Part shown: positions 5,945 through 7,782 of the stretch, in pieces
Numbering within the stretch: position 1 is the first letter of the stretch
Layout: every line of letters starts with the position of its first letter
Source of the DNA: Alistipes sp.
GTDB taxonomy: Bacteria; Bacteroidota; Bacteroidia; Bacteroidales; Rikenellaceae
DNA: 7,782 bases
Assembly (NCBI GenBank): GCA_017560305.1
Contig: JAFYOF010000089.1
Span: 1 to 7,782, forward strand
Direction of reading: 5' to 3'
Position numbers and translations under genes: made by a program
Notes under the pieces: generated by a model
What the model was told of the DNA's origin: nothing
What the model saw: only the letters and a program-made list of their open reading frames with translations
Database searches by the model: none

Positions 5945-7092
5945 GATACACGCTCCACATAATCATTCTTGCCGCCCTCACACTCTGTGCGGTGACGCTC
6001 CACGCCCAGAAGCAGGAACTATCGGCGGAGGAGCGAGCGCGCATTGCCGAGCAGCGCAAGGTTGTGGAGGAGTTGGAGGAGCAACTTGCCAAGGATGAGT
6101 TGCGCCTGAAGGAGATTAAGGCCGACAAGTCGAACGCCCTGAAGCGAATGAACACCATCAACTCGCAAATCAAGTCACGCACATCATTGCTTACGCGTAC
6201 GCAGGGCGAGATAATCTCCATCGAAAAGAATATCGCGCTGACTGACAATCAGATAGAGCGCACGAAAGAGGAGTATGACACCGAGCGGGAGAAGTATGCC
6301 GAGATGGTGCGCGAGGCCTACCGCAACTACTCGCAGAACAACTACGCCACCTACATCCTCGCCTCGGACAGTTTCACCGACATCGCCCGCCGCATAGCCA
6401 ACATACGCGCCGTAGCGACCCTGCGTGCCGCGCGAATGCACCGCATAGACTCGCTCGGCAAGGCACTCGTGGAGCAGCAGTCGGCACTGGAGGTGCGTCG
6501 TCACGCCCTCGACTCGGTGCAGCGCAAGGCGAAGGAGCAGCGCAGCAAACTGCAAAACGATGTCAAGTCGGCACAGCGCACGATGAACCAACTCTCTTCC
6601 AAGGAGCAGGCGGCGCTGAAGGATAAGATGGAGAGTGAGGAGCGTCTCGACGCGGCTATTGACGCTTTGAGAAAACTCACCAAGGGTAACAAGGAGGGTG
6701 CTTCGTTCACGAGCAAGACATCGAACCTGAACCTCCCCGTAGAGGGCGGTACGGTACGCCGATATAAGGGTAATATGGCAGAGATTGTGGGCAAGAAGGG
6801 TGCCCGCGTGCGCTCAATCTACGACGGCAAGGTGGTGGATGTGAAGCGCAACCGCATATCGGGTCAGTATGATGTTTTTGTGGCGCACGGAGAGTATATC
6901 ACCTCCTATGCCAACCTCGAGAGCGTGGTGGTCGAGAAGGACGCCAAAATCGCTAAAAATGGCGTTCTGGGCACTATCGGCAGTTCGGTGAACCTCGCCA
7001 CAATGGAGCCCGAGCACAAGATGGTCTTTGGTATCTACTCGCCCAAGCCCACCGAGACTATGCGCGCCGCCGATTGCTTTAAGAAGAAGTAA
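5941..7092 (+). CDS. EnvC-like murein hydrolase activator (coiled coil plus degenerate LytM/M23 domain)
   Basis: A 383-residue exported protein. Residues 1-22 form a signal peptide cut after LHA. Residues about 24-115 and 175-245 are long charged coiled coils; the stretch between (about 116-170, with a YILASDSFTDIARR core) matches the hinge region of EnvC-type proteins. Residues about 264-380 form a LytM/M23 fold. The zinc ligands of active M23 peptidases are not seen: there is no HxxxD pair near 275-290, and the usual HxH near the end is replaced around EHKMVFGIY (358-366). It is therefore probably non-catalytic and, as for E. coli EnvC, should switch on cell-wall amidases at the division site; partners such as FtsEX or an amidase are not in the window. 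ATG at 5941 overlaps the upstream TGA, giving tight coupling to the TPR gene. The role is inferred from architecture. Confidence 0.87.
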   Translation: MRYTLHIIILAALTLCAVTLHAQKQELSAEERARIAEQRKVVEELEEQLAKDELRLKEIKADKSNALKRMNTINSQIKSRTSLLTRTQGEIISIEKNIALTDNQIERTKEEYDTEREKYAEMVREAYRNYSQNNYATYILASDSFTDIARRIANIRAVATLRAARMHRIDSLGKALVEQQSALEVRRHALDSVQRKAKEQRSKLQNDVKSAQRTMNQLSSKEQAALKDKMESEERLDAAIDALRKLTKGNKEGASFTSKTSNLNLPVEGGTVRRYKGNMAEIVGKKGARVRSIYDGKVVDVKRNRISGQYDVFVAHGEYITSYANLESVVVEKDAKIAKNGVLGTIGSSVNLATMEPEHKMVFGIYSPKPTETMRAADCFKKK

Positions 7093-7099
7093 AAGGGAA

Positions 7100-7110
7100 T
7101 TCAAAATTCA
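7100..7110. repeat. Short TTTTGAA heptamer array (inverted) after the EnvC-like gene
   Basis: One full unit, TTCAAAA (7100-7106), plus TTCA (7107-7110), beginning 7 nt after the stop codon. It is interrupted by the GC-rich block and resumes at 7197 with TTCAAAA followed by two TTAGAAT units (7204-7217). The orientation is opposite to the array at 7397-7424. Confidence 0.7.
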
Positions 7111-7193
7111 ACGCCGCCGATAAGGCGAGAGTAGAGGGTGCTTGCACACTTTGCCGAGCCGAGGCGGTGAAAAGCCGCCCTTGTGGCGGATTA
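7111..7193. repeat. GC-rich, fold-prone block inside the heptamer tract
   Basis: About 83 bp of GC-rich sequence interrupts the AT-rich repeats. It holds alternating complementary blocks: CCGCC (7114-7118), GGCG (7124-7127), GGCGG (7163-7167), CCGCC (7175-7179) and GGCGG (7185-7189). The central CCGCC can pair with either neighbouring GGCGG (loops of 7 or 5 nt), so the hairpins exclude each other. A longer arrangement with 7114-7118 pairing 7185-7189 around an inner hairpin is also possible. It could end EnvC-like gene transcription, but what follows (ATTAAGATT) is not a proper T-tract. Confidence 0.5.
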
Positions 7194-7396
7194 AGATTCA
7201 AAATTAGAATTTAGAATCAGAAGAGAATTCTACTATATAACATTATCAGCTTTTTTGGCTGTATCTAAAGTGGGTATGGTATTTTGTGCCTTCGCTACCC
7301 ACGAAGATAAACTCGCGAGATAAAGTAAAAAAGAATAAAAAATTATACATACTTTCATCATTCATCAATTCAAAGAAAAGATAAAATAAATCTCAA
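7194..7396. other. AT-rich remainder of the envC-ybeY spacer
   Basis: No gene is seen. Contents are the degenerate heptamers at 7197-7217, a 4-bp CAGC/GCTG hairpin around a T-run (7247-7260), the diverged palindrome at 7262-7309, a short CTCGCGAG palindrome (7312-7319), and a purine-rich AT stretch to 7390. A weak promoter for ybeY might be read from TTTG (7254-7257) and TATTTTG (7280-7286), but the latter lacks one base of the TAnnTTTG spacing. Confidence 0.4.
7262..7309. repeat. Diverged relative of the 165-218 palindrome
   Basis: Arms GTGGGTA (7270-7276) and TACCCAC (7296-7302) are perfect complements, with outer TATC (7262-7265) and GATA (7306-7309). Alignment with the first copy is clear at both ends: TATCT...GTGG on the left, and TCGCTACC followed by CACGAAGATAAA on the right, against TCGCTACC...CACCGAAGATAAA at 192-220. 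The inner hairpin of the first copy is lost. Confidence 0.5.
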
Positions 7397-7424
7397 TTTT
7401 GAATTTTGAATTTTGAATTCTGAA
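7397..7424. repeat. TTTTGAA heptamer array, 4 units, just before ybeY
   Basis: Three exact TTTTGAA units (7397-7403, 7404-7410, 7411-7417) and one TTCTGAA (7418-7424), ending 9 nt before the ybeY ATG. The degenerate unit is the same variant, TTCTGAA, that occurs in the array behind pheS (as TTCAGAA). Confidence 0.85.
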
Positions 7425-7433
7425 TTACAAGGT

Positions 7434-7782
7434 ATGATAAGATACTACAACGACTCAACCCCTTATCGTCTGCGCGAGAAACGCAGACTGGCAAGGTGGG
7501 TTAAGACCATCGCCGAGGCAGAGGGCTTCGTGGCGGGGGATATAAACTATATCTTCTGCTCAAGCGAGGTGCACCGCAAGATGAATATCGACTTCATCGG
7601 CCACGACTACTTCACCGACATCATCACCTTCGATTACAGCGACCGCAAGGGCACTAAAATCGTGGCTGGCGATGTCTTTATTGATGTGGATACGGTGGCG
7701 GATAATGCGCGCATCTATGGCACTACCAAGACCAACGAGATGCACCGCATCCTGGCGCACGGCGTACTCCATTTGTGCGGTC
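7434..7782 (+). CDS. ybeY: Endoribonuclease YbeY / rRNA maturation factor (5' part, cut by window end)
   Basis: The first 116 residues of a protein usually about 140-160 long; the rest lies beyond the window. YbeY is a zinc-dependent single-strand endoribonuclease that helps mature the 3' end of 16S rRNA and takes part in ribosome quality control. Family signatures seen are TDIITFDY at 61-68 (TDVLSF in most bacteria), VAGDVFIDV at 78-86, and the start of the metal-binding motif HGVLHLCG (109-116) with His109 and His113; the third His falls outside. ATG 7434 gives a normal N-terminus and has AAGG just before it, too close for an efficient Shine-Dalgarno. A heptamer array lies immediately upstream, so the gene probably has its own transcription or reads through from the EnvC-like gene across 341 nt. 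Identification is secure despite truncation. Confidence 0.95.
   Translation, partial: MIRYYNDSTPYRLREKRRLARWVKTIAEAEGFVAGDINYIFCSSEVHRKMNIDFIGHDYFTDIITFDYSDRKGTKIVAGDVFIDVDTVADNARIYGTTKTNEMHRILAHGVLHLCG

Noticed and set aside
5941..7092. Active M23 zinc endopeptidase
   Set aside because: The HxxxD and HxH zinc-binding residues cannot be found in the LytM segment, so an activator role fits better.
7276..7323. Fifteen-codon ORF before ybeY (ATG 7276, TAA 7321), possible leader peptide
   Set aside because: It lies across the palindrome at 7262-7309, has no ribosome-binding context and shows no coding bias or regulatory residue run.
291..7424. CRISPR array formed by the TTTTGAA repeats
   Set aside because: Units are 7 nt, directly tandem without spacers, and there are no cas genes.

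Overview
The window looks like a chromosomal housekeeping stretch from a Bacteroidales bacterium, plausibly Alistipes-like. The reasons are GC-rich coding sequence set against very AT-rich spacers, near-absence of Shine-Dalgarno motifs, Bacteroidetes-type promoter elements (TTTG, about 20 nt, TAnnTTTG), and protein types (a patatin/outer-membrane-barrel fusion, an EnvC-like protein coupled to an exported TPR protein). The genus is a guess from composition and style; the phylum is much firmer.

Layout. 1-318: no gene; nested palindromes, a candidate terminator for the minus strand, a CTAAAT hexamer run and a TTTTGAA heptamer array that touches the next stop codon. 319-2745 (minus): exported patatin-like phospholipase with a C-terminal outer-membrane barrel. 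2746-2825: compact divergent promoter region. 2826-3869 (plus): pheS. 3870-4102: non-coding spacer with heptamer arrays at both ends in inverted orientation and a long imperfect palindrome. 4103-5944 (plus): exported TPR protein whose probable start codon lies inside a heptamer array. 5941-7092 (plus): EnvC-like coiled-coil/LytM protein, overlapping the TPR gene by ATGA. 7093-7433: second large spacer, again bounded by inverted heptamer repeats, with a GC-rich fold-prone block and a diverged relative of the first spacer's palindrome. 7434-7782 (plus, cut by the window end): ybeY.

The genes serve core functions: envelope lipid or protein handling (patatin-barrel), translation (pheS), cell-wall remodelling at division (TPR plus EnvC-like) and ribosome maturation (ybeY). 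Apart from the TPR-envC pair there is no sign of one shared pathway.

The unusual content is in the spacers. In both complete repeat-containing spacers, and at the right end of the partial one, TTTTGAA arrays read outward from the spacer into the flanking gene, like terminal inverted repeats, and each spacer carries a palindrome. The divergent patatin/pheS promoter region lacks them. This suggests a family of small intergenic elements placed at gene boundaries. Whether they are mobile, regulatory or simply repeat-rich cannot be decided from one window.
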